Source: Spirochaetia bacterium
GTDB lineage: Bacteria > Spirochaetota > Spirochaetia > Sphaerochaetales > Sphaerochaetaceae
Direction: 5' to 3'
Length of the DNA stretch: 64,000 nt
NCBI GenBank assembly: GCA_022482625.1
Contig: JAKVOU010000001.1
Coordinates: 1,412,784-1,476,783, forward strand
Both the position numbers and the translations under genes were made by a program. Numbering within the stretch: position 1 is the stretch's first letter; every line of letters starts with the position of its first letter. This document shows, piece by piece, positions 43,886 to 53,156 of the stretch. Below the pieces are notes generated by a model. It ran no database searches. It was not told the DNA's origin and saw only the letters and a program-made list of their open reading frames with translations.

Positions 43886-44293
43886 TCAGAAATCCATTGG
43901 TGGCTCACCTCCTTCGGGACAGGCTAGGGAATCCACAGGTAACGATTCCTTTTTCCCTGTACCTTTTGTCCGAAACTCAAGATGCTGGCAGCGGATAAAA
44001 TGTTTCCTCGCAGTATTGCCATCCTTTGTCTGCCATATGTCGAGCCTCAGTTCTCCCACAGCCCGTATGGCATCTCCCTTTGAAAGATATCGCTGGCAAT
44101 TTTCGGCGGTACCATTCCATACCTGAATATCAACATAGGTAGCTTCCCGCATCTCTTCACCATTTTTTCCTCTGAAAGAACGGTTTATGGCAATCGGCAG
44201 GATACACACCTTGTTTTCCGTACCGACAGCTTTCATTTCGGGATCACGGGTCAGGCGTCCTTCCACCAAGCAGGAATTCAAATCATTGTACAT
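43886..44293 (-). CDS. ssb: Single-stranded DNA-binding protein
   Basis: A 135-residue OB-fold protein: NSCLVEGRLTRDPEMKAVGT at the N-terminus, FRGKNGEEMREATYVDIQVWNG in pieces, and YLSKGDAIRAVGELRLDIWQ. The C-terminal tail is short and ends PPMDF, the acidic-hydrophobic tip that recruits repair and replication proteins. Compared with E. coli SSB the linker is short. The start ATG 44293 has AAGGAG upstream, which abuts a long inverted repeat. No rpsF or rpsR is adjacent, so this may be a second, specialised SSB. Confidence 0.9.
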   Translation of the reverse strand: MYNDLNSCLVEGRLTRDPEMKAVGTENKVCILPIAINRSFRGKNGEEMREATYVDIQVWNGTAENCQRYLSKGDAIRAVGELRLDIWQTKDGNTARKHFIRCQHLEFRTKGTGKKESLPVDSLACPEGGEPPMDF

Positions 44294-44303
44294 GGTTTTC
44301 TCC

Positions 44304-44361
44304 TTATAAAGCAGCATGGCAAAAGAACCAAAACTTTTTTGATTTTCCTGCTGCTTTATAA
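44304..44361. repeat. 13-bp inverted repeat in the ssb 5' region
   Basis: TTATAAAGCAGCA (44304-44316) and TGCTGCTTTATAA (44349-44361) are perfect inverted copies separated by 32 bases. In the ssb mRNA the 3' arm ends directly at the AAGGAG ribosome site. It could be a repressor site or an mRNA hairpin that controls translation. Confidence 0.65.
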
Positions 44362-44454
44362 CCTACTAATAGGTTTCTTTGCTATTTATGTTGATTTTTT
44401 CGTTGTGCATCAGGTTTTTCTTTGCTAAAATTGTCGTAATTAGGAGAAATTGAC

Positions 44455-45147
44455 ATGAGTAATCTGACAGTATTGTCACTCGGAGGGTCCATCATAGCTC
44501 CGAATACCCCGGATACAGCATTCCTTAAGGAATTCAACACAGCACTCAGAGCTTACCTGAGAGAGAATAGCAGCCATAAACTTATCCTTGTCTGTGGTGG
44601 AGGTGGACCTGCAAGAATCTACCAGGAATCATATAGAGAAATAACCAGCAACGCTGAGCCAGATGCCCAGGATTGGATCGGCATACGGGCCACACATCTC
44701 AACGGCATGTTGATCCAGGCCATCTTCAGCGACTTATGCAGCAACGACCTGGTGACTGACCCTACTGCACATATCAGCTTTCAAGGACAAGTATTGGTAG
44801 CAGCAGGGTGGAAACCTGGATTTTCAACAGATACGGATGCAGTTTTCCTCGCAGAGCGCTTCGGAGGCAAATTGATCGTAAATCTTTCGAACATAGCAAA
44901 AGTCTATACTGATGATCCAAGGAAAAACCCTGATGCAACGCCATTGGACTCAATCAGCTGGGAAAATTTCCGTAAAATGGTCGGAGATGAATGGGTTCCT
45001 GGCAAAAATTGTCCGTTCGATCCCATTGCAAGTAAGACGGCCCAGAAAGAAAATATGAAAGTCATCTGTGCTGACGGCAGAAATATCAAGAACACGTTGG
45101 CAATTCTCAGAGGACAGCCCTTTGAAGGAACAACCATAGGAGATTGA
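44455..45147 (+). CDS. pyrH: UMP kinase, archaeal/spirochaete type
   Basis: A 230-residue amino-acid-kinase fold protein: LSLGGSIIAPNT, LVCGGGGPARIYQ, HISFQGQVLVAAGWKPGFSTDTDAV in pieces, and NLSNIAKVYTDDPRKNP. The layout matches the archaeal-type UMP kinases rather than the E. coli PyrH. It phosphorylates UMP to UDP, the step after the pyr operon product. AGGAG lies nine bases before the ATG. It is divergent from ssb across a 160-base gap. Confidence 0.9.
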   Translation: MSNLTVLSLGGSIIAPNTPDTAFLKEFNTALRAYLRENSSHKLILVCGGGGPARIYQESYREITSNAEPDAQDWIGIRATHLNGMLIQAIFSDLCSNDLVTDPTAHISFQGQVLVAAGWKPGFSTDTDAVFLAERFGGKLIVNLSNIAKVYTDDPRKNPDATPLDSISWENFRKMVGDEWVPGKNCPFDPIASKTAQKENMKVICADGRNIKNTLAILRGQPFEGTTIGD

Positions 45148-45153
45148 ACCTGC

Positions 45154-45179
45154 AGATGAAGGGCTGTTGCCCTTCATCT
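45154..45179. terminator. Hairpin between convergent pyrH and radical SAM genes
   Basis: A perfect 11-bp stem AGATGAAGGGC / GCCCTTCATCT with a TGTT loop, without a clear T-run on either side. It probably separates the two convergent transcripts. Confidence 0.6.
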
Positions 45180-45201
45180 AGCAAAAGGAAACCCGGAGGA
45201 A

Positions 45202-46182
45202 TCAAACAGTCTCATCAACCCTCTGATGCTTCAATTCAAGAAAAAGAGGATTAGGATCACAGAAGGAAACAGGGAAAGGAACATCTTTCCTGAAATCAGG
45301 AATCCATTGGATATCATCACCAAGTTCCTGGATATATCCATCTTCGATACCTGCCTCGTCTGCCATATCAAGCAGACTCGTATATTCTCCTTCACTCATA
45401 GGAGGAAAATCAGGATCATCAGGACGTGGAGCTACAAACTGCACCATAAGAGAAAGCTCTGCAACTTTCGATAGACCGGAGTCTACAAAATAGCGCAACA
45501 CACGGCGAGTCTGCCGCAATGTGCCAGGGAAGACAAGATGTCTGACCAAAAGTCCTGTCGGTGTATCATACGGACCTGTTTCCTTGTATGGCTTGCAGTT
45601 TTTCATCAGGAAACCAAAGACATCCTTGATGATATCGGCATACCGGGCAAGGCCGCAGAAACGTGCGGCCACAGTATGGCTGAGCGTCTTCAAATCGATC
45701 AGATACAGGTCAACATAAGGATTGATGAGTTGCAGGCCGACCTGCGACTCATACCCACTGGTATTCCATACAATGGGAAGATGCATACCCTTTTTTCGGG
45801 CCAGATCCAATGAGGCACAGATTGAAGGGATAAAATGGGTACCGGTTACGAAATTAATATTATTGGCCCCCATACGTTGCAAGGCAAGCATCAGATCGGA
45901 AAGTTCCTCAATGGATATTTCAATGCCGACACTAGCGGCAGTACTGGAAGTTTCCCCTGAAATCTGATGGTTCTGGCAAAATGCACAATGCAAGGGGCAA
46001 CCACAGAAAAAAATCATACCGGAGCCCTTGCGACCAGTAACGGGAGGTTCCTCTCCCCTATGCAAGCCACTCCAGGCTATCCGCATCGCATCACGTTCGC
46101 CGCAACGTCCGATTTGTCCTTTGAGCCTGTTGACTCCACATGCATTCGGACAGAGCATACATGCCGCATATGCAGATCCCAT
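45202..46182 (-). CDS. Radical SAM protein of the pyruvate-formate-lyase-activase-like group
   Basis: A 326-residue protein. N-terminal cysteines (CMLCPNACGVNR, then GRCGE) resemble an auxiliary iron-sulfur or zinc knuckle. The radical SAM cluster motif is FFCGCPLHCAFCQN with C-X3-C-X2-C near residue 60. Later blocks (NINFVTGTHFIPSI, LPIVWNTSGYE, DLYLIDLKTL) match the AmmeMemoRadiSam/PflA-related uncharacterised radical SAM proteins. Its substrate is unknown. GGAGG precedes the ATG. It is convergent with pyrH. Confidence 0.87.
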   Translation of the reverse strand: MGSAYAACMLCPNACGVNRLKGQIGRCGERDAMRIAWSGLHRGEEPPVTGRKGSGMIFFCGCPLHCAFCQNHQISGETSSTAASVGIEISIEELSDLMLALQRMGANNINFVTGTHFIPSICASLDLARKKGMHLPIVWNTSGYESQVGLQLINPYVDLYLIDLKTLSHTVAARFCGLARYADIIKDVFGFLMKNCKPYKETGPYDTPTGLLVRHLVFPGTLRQTRRVLRYFVDSGLSKVAELSLMVQFVAPRPDDPDFPPMSEGEYTSLLDMADEAGIEDGYIQELGDDIQWIPDFRKDVPFPVSFCDPNPLFLELKHQRVDETV

Positions 46183-46322
46183 ACCATATCCTCCATAACC
46201 TTGACTCAGATGATAACTATATTTTCCCTTTTATTGAAGCATACTGTTCCCTAAAAACGCAAAAGGGTGGTTGAATCGTATGAAAAGTGTTATTTTATGG
46301 ACACGGGAAGATAGGAGCAGAA

Positions 46323-47858
46323 ATGATTCGCAACAAAATAAGGAAAAAGGCTGAAGTACAAGCTGAACAGCGATTTATACTTGCCATAGATGGCGGAGGC
46401 ATGAGAGGTATCGTGCCGGCAGTATTACTCAGCAAACTTGCAGAAAGCCTAAAGGGAAAAGGCGACACGCTACCCTTCTATGCCCATTTTGATCTCATAG
46501 CAGGAACTTCAACCGGAGGCCTGCTTGCCTTGGCTTTGGGTGCTCCATCCTCCCTGGTCAATATAAAGGCAGAAGAAGGAAACAATGTATTGATTACATA
46601 TCCGACAAAACCATTGAGCTGGTGGGCAAAGCTAGCAGGTAAAAAATCCGCACAGCAAAAAGAACCCTTGGTAATAGCACGGGGATGTGATCCTGCCGCA
46701 TTGGTCGACCTTTATGCTTCCAATGGTCCCAGGATATTTCCAAAACAAAACCGCAGGATATTCGGACAAGTACTTAGAGAAAAATATGACGAGCGGGATC
46801 TTGTTTCATTCCTGGATGATACCTTCCGACTTTCCATGATGGAGGATTGCCTGGTCCCGACGATGGTTACGACCTATGATGTACGCAATGGTGAACCATA
46901 CTGTTTCACATCTTGGAATAACAAAGGTTACTTCATAAAGGAAGCAGCCAGGGCAACCAGTGCTGCACCGACCTACTTTGCGCCATTCGAGATAAAAGAC
47001 CATGACAGCGGACAAAGAAGAAGTTTTGTCGATGGTGGTATCATTGCGAACAATCCGACTCTGGCAGCTTATGCAGAAGCAAGGAAACTCTATCCGGACT
47101 GTACATTATTCCACATTATTTCACTGTCCACGGCAACCATTGAGTTCAAGCTTGACAGCCTCGACCTCGGTGGTGGAGTCATCGGATGGATTGATCCGGC
47201 AAAAGGTGCACCGATGCAGAAAATCTATGCTGCGAGCCAAATGCAGCTTGTTGATCAAATCGCCTCCCAGCTTCCGGATGTTACCTACACAAGACTGAAT
47301 CTGAACATCAGTGCAGATGACAGGATCAAAATGGATGATACTTCTTTTCAAAGCATCGACAAACTTAAGAACTATGGAATATCCATCTTCAACAACCAAC
47401 AGGAAGAAATTGAGAAATACCTTAACCTTCTGACTGAACGCACAGATTTCTCTCAGGTTCGGCAGCCACAGGTAAATGCCATAGATGATGCAGAATTGCT
47501 CAGGAAAAGGAAAGAAGAATCCGACAGATTGAAGCGACTGGAGGACGAACGCAGAAAGGAAGAAGAAAAAAAACAGGAAAATGCCATACAGGAGAATGAA
47601 ACGAAAACAAATATACCTGTAGCTAAGAGTATTGGAACACATACAGCCAAACCGGGACGTTTTTCATTCTCACACCTGCTACAGAACTTCAAATCCGGAA
47701 ATAAGGATGCTGGCACAGCCACAGCACTTCCTCTGCCGCCGTCAGATGACAGCAAAAACAAAATAGACAGCCCACAGCAAGCAGAAGCACTGCCTTCGCC
47801 CGATTATCAGGAACTACTAAAAAGTTATGGCCTTTCCGATGATGAAGGAGAAAATTGA
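46323..47858 (+). CDS. Patatin-like phospholipase with a charged C-terminal tail
   Basis: A 511-residue protein. Patatin active-site elements are complete: oxyanion loop DGGGMRGIVPAVLL (about residue 22), nucleophile Ser in GTSTGG (about 63) and catalytic Asp in DGGIIANNP (about 237). The family hydrolyses acyl esters of phospholipids with a Ser-Asp dyad. After about residue 390 comes a coiled-coil, Lys/Glu-rich segment, then a disordered tail. In it FSFSHLLQNFKSGNK (447-461) repeats the motif of the 1116-residue acidic protein at 29451-32801. ATG 46323 has GGAG upstream. The next gene begins three bases after its stop. Confidence 0.88.
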   Translation: MIRNKIRKKAEVQAEQRFILAIDGGGMRGIVPAVLLSKLAESLKGKGDTLPFYAHFDLIAGTSTGGLLALALGAPSSLVNIKAEEGNNVLITYPTKPLSWWAKLAGKKSAQQKEPLVIARGCDPAALVDLYASNGPRIFPKQNRRIFGQVLREKYDERDLVSFLDDTFRLSMMEDCLVPTMVTTYDVRNGEPYCFTSWNNKGYFIKEAARATSAAPTYFAPFEIKDHDSGQRRSFVDGGIIANNPTLAAYAEARKLYPDCTLFHIISLSTATIEFKLDSLDLGGGVIGWIDPAKGAPMQKIYAASQMQLVDQIASQLPDVTYTRLNLNISADDRIKMDDTSFQSIDKLKNYGISIFNNQQEEIEKYLNLLTERTDFSQVRQPQVNAIDDAELLRKRKEESDRLKRLEDERRKEEEKKQENAIQENETKTNIPVAKSIGTHTAKPGRFSFSHLLQNFKSGNKDAGTATALPLPPSDDSKNKIDSPQQAEALPSPDYQELLKSYGLSDDEGEN

Positions 47859-47861
47859 GCA

Positions 47862-48263
47862 ATGGCAAGCCATCCGAAACAGATTGCCTTGGAAACGACC
47901 ATGAGGAAGCTCTGTGATGAACTTGATGAATTCCTCGAAGACAATTTCGGTACAATTTATCCGATTCATCCAAACAGGATGCAACGGGGAACAACAGCAA
48001 GTCCCTCCTATGACGGTTTGTTTTCAACAGGGACAAGGTTTTCCCTAGGATATGGATCAAAAGCCGGAAGGGGATACCTCGTTGACATTGAAATCAGGAC
48101 TTTGTCAACAGTGCAGGAAGAAGACAAGAAAAAGATAAGGGGTGCCGCATTTGAAAAAATAAATGACCTCATTCCCAAGTATTTTCCCCAACGTAAAATT
48201 AAAATCGTCCAAGAAAATGGCATATTCAAGCTGGTCGGCGATTTTTCACTTGGGAACGTATAG
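47862..48263 (+). CDS. Small protein of unknown function encoded with the patatin
   Basis: A 133-residue soluble protein that I cannot place in a family. It begins MASHPKQIALETTMRKLCDE; the middle GTRFSLGYGSKAGRGYLVDIEIRTL looks beta-rich, and the end FEKINDLIPKYFPQRKIKIV is helix then strand. The start is three bases after the patatin stop with a GGAG site inside that gene, so the two are translationally linked. It could be a regulator, chaperone or substrate-delivery partner of the phospholipase; this is inferred from coupling only. Confidence 0.7.
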   Translation: MASHPKQIALETTMRKLCDELDEFLEDNFGTIYPIHPNRMQRGTTASPSYDGLFSTGTRFSLGYGSKAGRGYLVDIEIRTLSTVQEEDKKKIRGAAFEKINDLIPKYFPQRKIKIVQENGIFKLVGDFSLGNV

Positions 48264-48353
48264 GAATAAGCAAAGCAGCAAACACAGATGCCTGCATAAA
48301 AAAGTACCCCCAGGCTTTATCTCTACCCTTGCCTTGGCAGTTCATGAAATGAA

Positions 48354-49694
48354 TCAAATGAGCCCCAGGCCAAGCGGTACAGGGCGCTCGGCATCCTCAA
48401 GTGAAAGATACCGGTCAGCCAGATGCAAGGCATGGCTGCCATCCGGAGCATAGATTCCTGACGAGCCTCCTCCGTCGAGATTAACCATCCACTCGGCTCC
48501 CAGATTACGGCACAGCAAGACAAATTCAGATAAGGAAACTCCTGCACTAAGCTTACCAGGTTCATAGAACCGCACATTCGTTCCACTGACCCAAAGCACT
48601 GCAGGCCTGTCCTTGATGATACCGACAGCCATCCTGGCAGCCCTCCCATGTTCCCATGAAAGCGGATATACCGTAGGAGGAAAAGCCGGTCCCTTGCCGG
48701 CAAAGAACGGAGTATCAAAAGTATCATACCCCTTCCCGGCTGCTATAAGGGGTGGTCCTACCTGGATACCAAATACAGTATCTTCAAACCCATGGAACGA
48801 TACATCTCCTTCAATTTTTCCTTCATCCCGCGGGTAAGAAAGGACAAAGCCTCCCAAAGGAATCATAGTATCGCCGTCGGCATGTACGCAGGCAATGCCA
48901 CCGTTTTCTATGACAAGGTCGATATACCCAGGGGCCACAGGAGAACGTTCCATGGCAGGCCGACTGAAGAATCTGGCATTCTTACCATCCTTAAAGACAT
49001 ATCTACCGACCTGGACACTGATATCACTGAGCCTTGGATGGGAAATCCTTACCTTGCCATCAAAGCCCACCATAAGGGCAGCTCTGCCTAACAGCGGCGG
49101 CTGCAGGATTTTCCCTTGGCATTGCAGGTATCCGTACGGTGTTCCAAGTTTATCCCATTCACCGGCACAGTCCAGAGGGTCCATCAGGAAAAAGTGTGAA
49201 TTCAACATGAAGAAAAATCCTTTTGCCTTGCTCAGAAGTCCCATCGTAGAAGCAACTGGCTGGTATCTGACACCTACAGCCATACCTTCCTCAACATATA
49301 GCAGGGAACGTGCAGCAAGCGTATCAAAGAACTCCTGTACACGGGCATCAGTACAATGAATTTTTTTTCGGTCAACGGTAAGTCTTCCCTGTGCATACAA
49401 GCTTCGGAACCAATAGGCAACACAAAGTTGCCGGTCAAGGATAAGGCCAGCAGGTGTCTCCACCGCAAACGGAAAATCCAGATCATCCGGAACATAGGCC
49501 AAAATGAATGTAGGAAAATGTTCACGGTCCTTCGGAATGATGTTGACTGTGTACAACCTCATCAGTTCGGCGACACAAATAGAATCTGTCTTTCCGTACA
49601 CAGGTCTGAGATCCGACCAGGAAAAACCATCAACTATCTGGTAATCGGCAAACTCTCCGTTTCCAAAATTCTTACGTCCGGTATAACTTTCCAT
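48354..49694 (-). CDS. NAGPA-type phosphodiester glycosidase domain protein
   Basis: A 446-residue protein. The C-terminal half has the phosphodiester glycosidase signature: TVFGIQVGPPLIAAGKG, RAARMAVGIIKDRPAVLWV and the hallmark NLDGGGSSGIYAPDGS near residue 400. Relatives such as the human uncovering enzyme cleave GlcNAc-1-phosphate diesters. No signal peptide or membrane helix is seen, so it should act in the cytoplasm. ATG 49694 is preceded by GGGTAAGAG. It is the last gene of an ABC sugar importer operon, five bases after the permease, suggesting the importer brings in a glycosyl phosphodiester. Confidence 0.82.
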   Translation of the reverse strand: MESYTGRKNFGNGEFADYQIVDGFSWSDLRPVYGKTDSICVAELMRLYTVNIIPKDREHFPTFILAYVPDDLDFPFAVETPAGLILDRQLCVAYWFRSLYAQGRLTVDRKKIHCTDARVQEFFDTLAARSLLYVEEGMAVGVRYQPVASTMGLLSKAKGFFFMLNSHFFLMDPLDCAGEWDKLGTPYGYLQCQGKILQPPLLGRAALMVGFDGKVRISHPRLSDISVQVGRYVFKDGKNARFFSRPAMERSPVAPGYIDLVIENGGIACVHADGDTMIPLGGFVLSYPRDEGKIEGDVSFHGFEDTVFGIQVGPPLIAAGKGYDTFDTPFFAGKGPAFPPTVYPLSWEHGRAARMAVGIIKDRPAVLWVSGTNVRFYEPGKLSAGVSLSEFVLLCRNLGAEWMVNLDGGGSSGIYAPDGSHALHLADRYLSLEDAERPVPLGLGLI

Positions 49695-49699
49695 AACTC

Positions 49700-50542
49700 T
49701 TACCCCTTGACGCCTGAGCCCATTGCACTTTCGATGATATAACGTTGGCAGAAAACGAATAAGATAAGCAATGGGAGTATTGATATGACACTGCCGGCCA
49801 ACAAGAGGTTCCATTGCGTATCATACTGGCTTTGGAAAGCTGTCAGAGCAAGTGTCACCGTCTGCAGCTTGTCCGTCGAAATATACAGCATGGGACGAAG
49901 CAAGCCATTCCATGCATTCATGAAAGCGATGATAAACAAGGTTACAGTCGGGGAAGCAGTCAAAGGAAAGTAGATCCGTGAGAACATACCGAAGGCACCG
50001 ACGCCATCAATGATACCGGCATCAAATAGTGGTTGGGGAACAACCTCAAAAAACTCTTTGTACATAAAGGTACCGAAAGCCCCTGCAAGGAATGAAGGGA
50101 CAATCAAAGGGAGAAAGGAATCAATCCATCCGAAACTCATCATGAGAAAATATTCAGGGATGATAGTGACCTGGACAGGAATCATCATGGTCATCAGCAA
50201 AAAACTGAAAACAAAGTTCTTGCCTCTGAATTTCATCTTGGCAAATGCAAAACCGGCCAAGGAACAGACAAGTACTTGTCCTATTGCACAGGAAAGGCTG
50301 ACAAACAGACTGTTGAGGATGTACCGGCTGAACTGAAACTCCTTGAGTACCACCTGATAGTTACGGAACATATCCTTCCTGAACAACATATCCGAAAAAA
50401 GACTAGGCGTAGCAGAAAAGACATTGGAATCAGATTTGAAAGAACTGGAAACCATCCAGAGAAACGGGAAAATACTTACCAAGGCAACCAATATCAGCAA
50501 GGCATACACACCTGTCGTCTGGATTCTGTTATTTTTACGCAT
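49700..50542 (-). CDS. ABC sugar importer permease, MalG/UgpE type
   Basis: A 280-residue inner-membrane protein with about six helices. The N-terminal helix is followed by the conserved FPFLWMVSSSFKS block. The EAA loop FDAGIIDGVGAFGMFSRIYFPL is near residue 190, and the C-terminus CQRYIIESAMGSGVKG is typical. It forms half of the pore. ATG 50542 has AGGAGAG upstream, eleven bases after the other permease. No ATPase gene is in the operon. Confidence 0.92.
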   Translation of the reverse strand: MRKNNRIQTTGVYALLILVALVSIFPFLWMVSSSFKSDSNVFSATPSLFSDMLFRKDMFRNYQVVLKEFQFSRYILNSLFVSLSCAIGQVLVCSLAGFAFAKMKFRGKNFVFSFLLMTMMIPVQVTIIPEYFLMMSFGWIDSFLPLIVPSFLAGAFGTFMYKEFFEVVPQPLFDAGIIDGVGAFGMFSRIYFPLTASPTVTLFIIAFMNAWNGLLRPMLYISTDKLQTVTLALTAFQSQYDTQWNLLLAGSVISILPLLILFVFCQRYIIESAMGSGVKG

Positions 50543-50553
50543 GTTTGCTCTCC

Positions 50554-51438
50554 TCAGCCTTGGGTGACCCATTTCTTCTTGATATAGAAGTTCATAAGCG
50601 TCAGCACGCCGACGAAAATCAACAGGACAAAGGCAACTGCAGAGGCATATCCATTACGATAATTGACAAATCCATTGAGATATACATCATACACAAGCGT
50701 ATCCGTTGCGTTCTGGGGTCCTCCCTTGGTCATGGTGTAGATCAACTCAAAATTGTGGAATGAATCAATGATAGCTACCGTCAGGACGAAGAATGTCGTA
50801 GGAGAGAGCAACGGCAACGTAACATGAAAGAACTTCTGGAAAGGTTTTGCCCCGTCTACAGTTGCAGCCTCAAGTACCTCATGGGGCATATTCTGCAGGC
50901 CGGCAAGGAAAAGTATCATATAATATCCGGCCATCTTCCACACCTGTACGACTGAAACCGACAGCAAGGCCAAACGGGGATCGCCCAACCAGTATGGAGG
51001 AGTAATGCCCAACTTCGTCAATATAATGTTCAGGATTCCGTATTGTGGTCCAAGAATCCAGTTCCATACAATGCCTACGGCTACTGCAGAGGTAATGACA
51101 GGCAGATAGAGTGCCGCCCGGAAAAAGTTGATACCCTTGAGTTTTCTGTTGATCAGCAAGGCAAAGGCAAGACTGACGACCATGACACCTACCACATAAA
51201 TCAGAGAAAACACGACCGTATTGGTCACCACCTTGAAAAAGGTAGCGCTTGCAAACGCTTCCTTATAGTTCCGTAGGCCAATGAATACAGGATTGTTCAG
51301 CAGGGACCACCGGGTAAAACCCAAATAGAAGGCCGCTCCTACAGGAATTGCACGAAACACCAGCAATCCGATGACCGTCGGAAGCAGGAACAGCCACGGA
51401 GTCAACGGGCCATGCCAGCATAATTTTCTTCTTCTCAC
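50554..51438 (-). CDS. ABC sugar importer permease, MalF/UgpA type
   Basis: A roughly 294-residue protein whose core (PWLFLLPTVIGLLVFRAIPV near the start, then LEAATVDGAKPFQKFFHVTLPL, the EAA loop) is typical of the UgpA/LacF subunit. The GTG at 51438 with AAGGGAT upstream gives the family-like N-terminus MRRRKLCWHGPL. An open frame extends to an ATG at 51537 that would add 33 hydrophilic residues, so the start is uncertain. It pairs with the downstream permease. Confidence 0.85.
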   Translation of the reverse strand: MRRRKLCWHGPLTPWLFLLPTVIGLLVFRAIPVGAAFYLGFTRWSLLNNPVFIGLRNYKEAFASATFFKVVTNTVVFSLIYVVGVMVVSLAFALLINRKLKGINFFRAALYLPVITSAVAVGIVWNWILGPQYGILNIILTKLGITPPYWLGDPRLALLSVSVVQVWKMAGYYMILFLAGLQNMPHEVLEAATVDGAKPFQKFFHVTLPLLSPTTFFVLTVAIIDSFHNFELIYTMTKGGPQNATDTLVYDVYLNGFVNYRNGYASAVAFVLLIFVGVLTLMNFYIKKKWVTQG

Positions 51439-51557
51439 TTTATCATCCCTTTCTTTGCAGATAGCTTCTTTTTGAAAGGAATACCATCTCTCATCGTATA
51501 CACAGACGGGGGTCGTCGGATCGGCAACCCCTGTCATCCATTCACTTTACATTCCGA

Positions 51558-52886
51558 TCAATTATAATAGCGCGCAAGCACGGAGTTAATATTCTTGTCA
51601 GCCTTGGACATGCCCTCATCAAAACTCATATCTCCATTGATGATACTATCCAAAATTGAGTTGAGACCAAGGTTTGCAGCCGCGCCATACCCTCTCCATT
51701 CAGACCAGCCCATTGTAAAGGAAGTCTTCATGGTCTGGGCAGCCTGCTGTGTCAGGATGGAAATCTCGGCAGGCTGTTTGCTTGGGTCATTGAATGTAGA
51801 CGAAGTTGCCAATGGCTTGTAAGACGGAATCTTACCTGCCATGAACATATCCGCTGTCTGCCCCTGTCCTGCAATATATTTCAACAGTTTCCAAGCTGCA
51901 TCAGGATGCTTGGCATTAGGTGCAATCGCATAGTAATCAGGCCAACCATAGACAATGCCCTTCTGCCCATGAGGGCCGACAGGAACTGTCGTAATACCCC
52001 AGCGCATCGAGGGATCTGCTACATTGCGATTGTTGTCAATGAACCAAGAACCATCAACCCACATGGCAGCCAGTCCTTTCGGGAAAATATCCTGGTTACG
52101 GACATCACTCATTTCCTTCTGTGTCGGTGCTACATGGTACTTGAGTGTCAAATCCGTAAGGAATTTCAAGGTTTCCATTGCATTGGCATCTGGAGCAAAA
52201 CGCATCTTGGAACGATCAATCAGGTTTCCACCGTCAGCATAGACCCAAGGTTCGACCTGAGCATACCGACCGTATCTCCAGAAACCCCATTGGTCGATTT
52301 TTCCATCGCCATCCTTGTCGATAGTCAGCTTCTTGGCAGCATTGAGAAAATCATCCCACGTCCAATCAGCAGTAGGATATGAAAGTCCGGCGGCATCAAA
52401 CATACCTTTATTATAGAAAAGTACCGTCGTTACCAGGGCAAAAGGCATGGCAACATAACGGTCACCACCGCTGATGGTCTTGCCGGCATCAATGAGAGAC
52501 TTATAGAAATCATTGATATCGGGGTCATTGTTGATATAGGAATCAAGATTAAGCATGAGGTTGGACTTTCTCCATTCCTCGATATATCCGGAACTCATCG
52601 TAAAGACATCCGGAAGCTTTTTCTGATTTGCCAATATTCGAATTTTCGTCCAATATTCAGAAGTACTTGCAGTGGCAAGGTTTACCTTTATACCAGGATT
52701 CTTGGCTTCAAACTGTTTGATCAAGGCCTCGTTTTTTTCCTTGAGGGAAGGATCCCATGACCACCATTCCAGAGTGACAGGGGTCGAAGTGTCAGAGGAA
52801 ACAGGCTTGGTTTCCTTTGTTCCATTTGCAAAAACTGAAGCTGCCAAGCAGATGAATACCAGCAGACTGGCTACTGTCTTTTTCAT
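51558..52886 (-). CDS. Extracellular sugar-binding protein of an ABC importer
   Basis: A 442-residue family 1 binding protein. Signal peptide [20 protein letters not shown] is followed by NGTKET with no lipobox Cys. The mature part begins [21 protein letters not shown], with later TAYW-like elements ([24 protein letters not shown]). It delivers a sugar or glycoside to the permease pair next to it. AGGAG precedes ATG 52886. The NAGPA-type glycosidase at the end of the operon hints at a phosphodiester-linked sugar. First gene of its operon; promoter not clearly identified. Confidence 0.9.
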   Translation of the reverse strand: MKKTVASLLVFICLAASVFANGTKETKPVSSDTSTPVTLEWWSWDPSLKEKNEALIKQFEAKNPGIKVNLATASTSEYWTKIRILANQKKLPDVFTMSSGYIEEWRKSNLMLNLDSYINNDPDINDFYKSLIDAGKTISGGDRYVAMPFALVTTVLFYNKGMFDAAGLSYPTADWTWDDFLNAAKKLTIDKDGDGKIDQWGFWRYGRYAQVEPWVYADGGNLIDRSKMRFAPDANAMETLKFLTDLTLKYHVAPTQKEMSDVRNQDIFPKGLAAMWVDGSWFIDNNRNVADPSMRWGITTVPVGPHGQKGIVYGWPDYYAIAPNAKHPDAAWKLLKYIAGQGQTADMFMAGKIPSYKPLATSSTFNDPSKQPAEISILTQQAAQTMKTSFTMGWSEWRGYGAAANLGLNSILDSIINGDMSFDEGMSKADKNINSVLARYYN

Positions 52887-53156
52887 GTAATCTCCTATTG
52901 AGTGGGATTCTATCTTATAGGCTTTTTTGCTGTCAAACCGCAAGACGTTAAAAAAATATTAAATTTTTGATATACCATAGAAAATCTATTAGGTAAGTGA
53001 AAAGAAAATAGACCACTTTTGATCATCTGTTATATTCATCTTTTTTTATCTATATGTTGAAAACATCAAGATTACATGGAACTATACCATACCATAAAGC
53101 GACGTTGAGATTTCCAAAACAGAGTATACAGCCGATAATCCAGCTATCCTTTGAGA

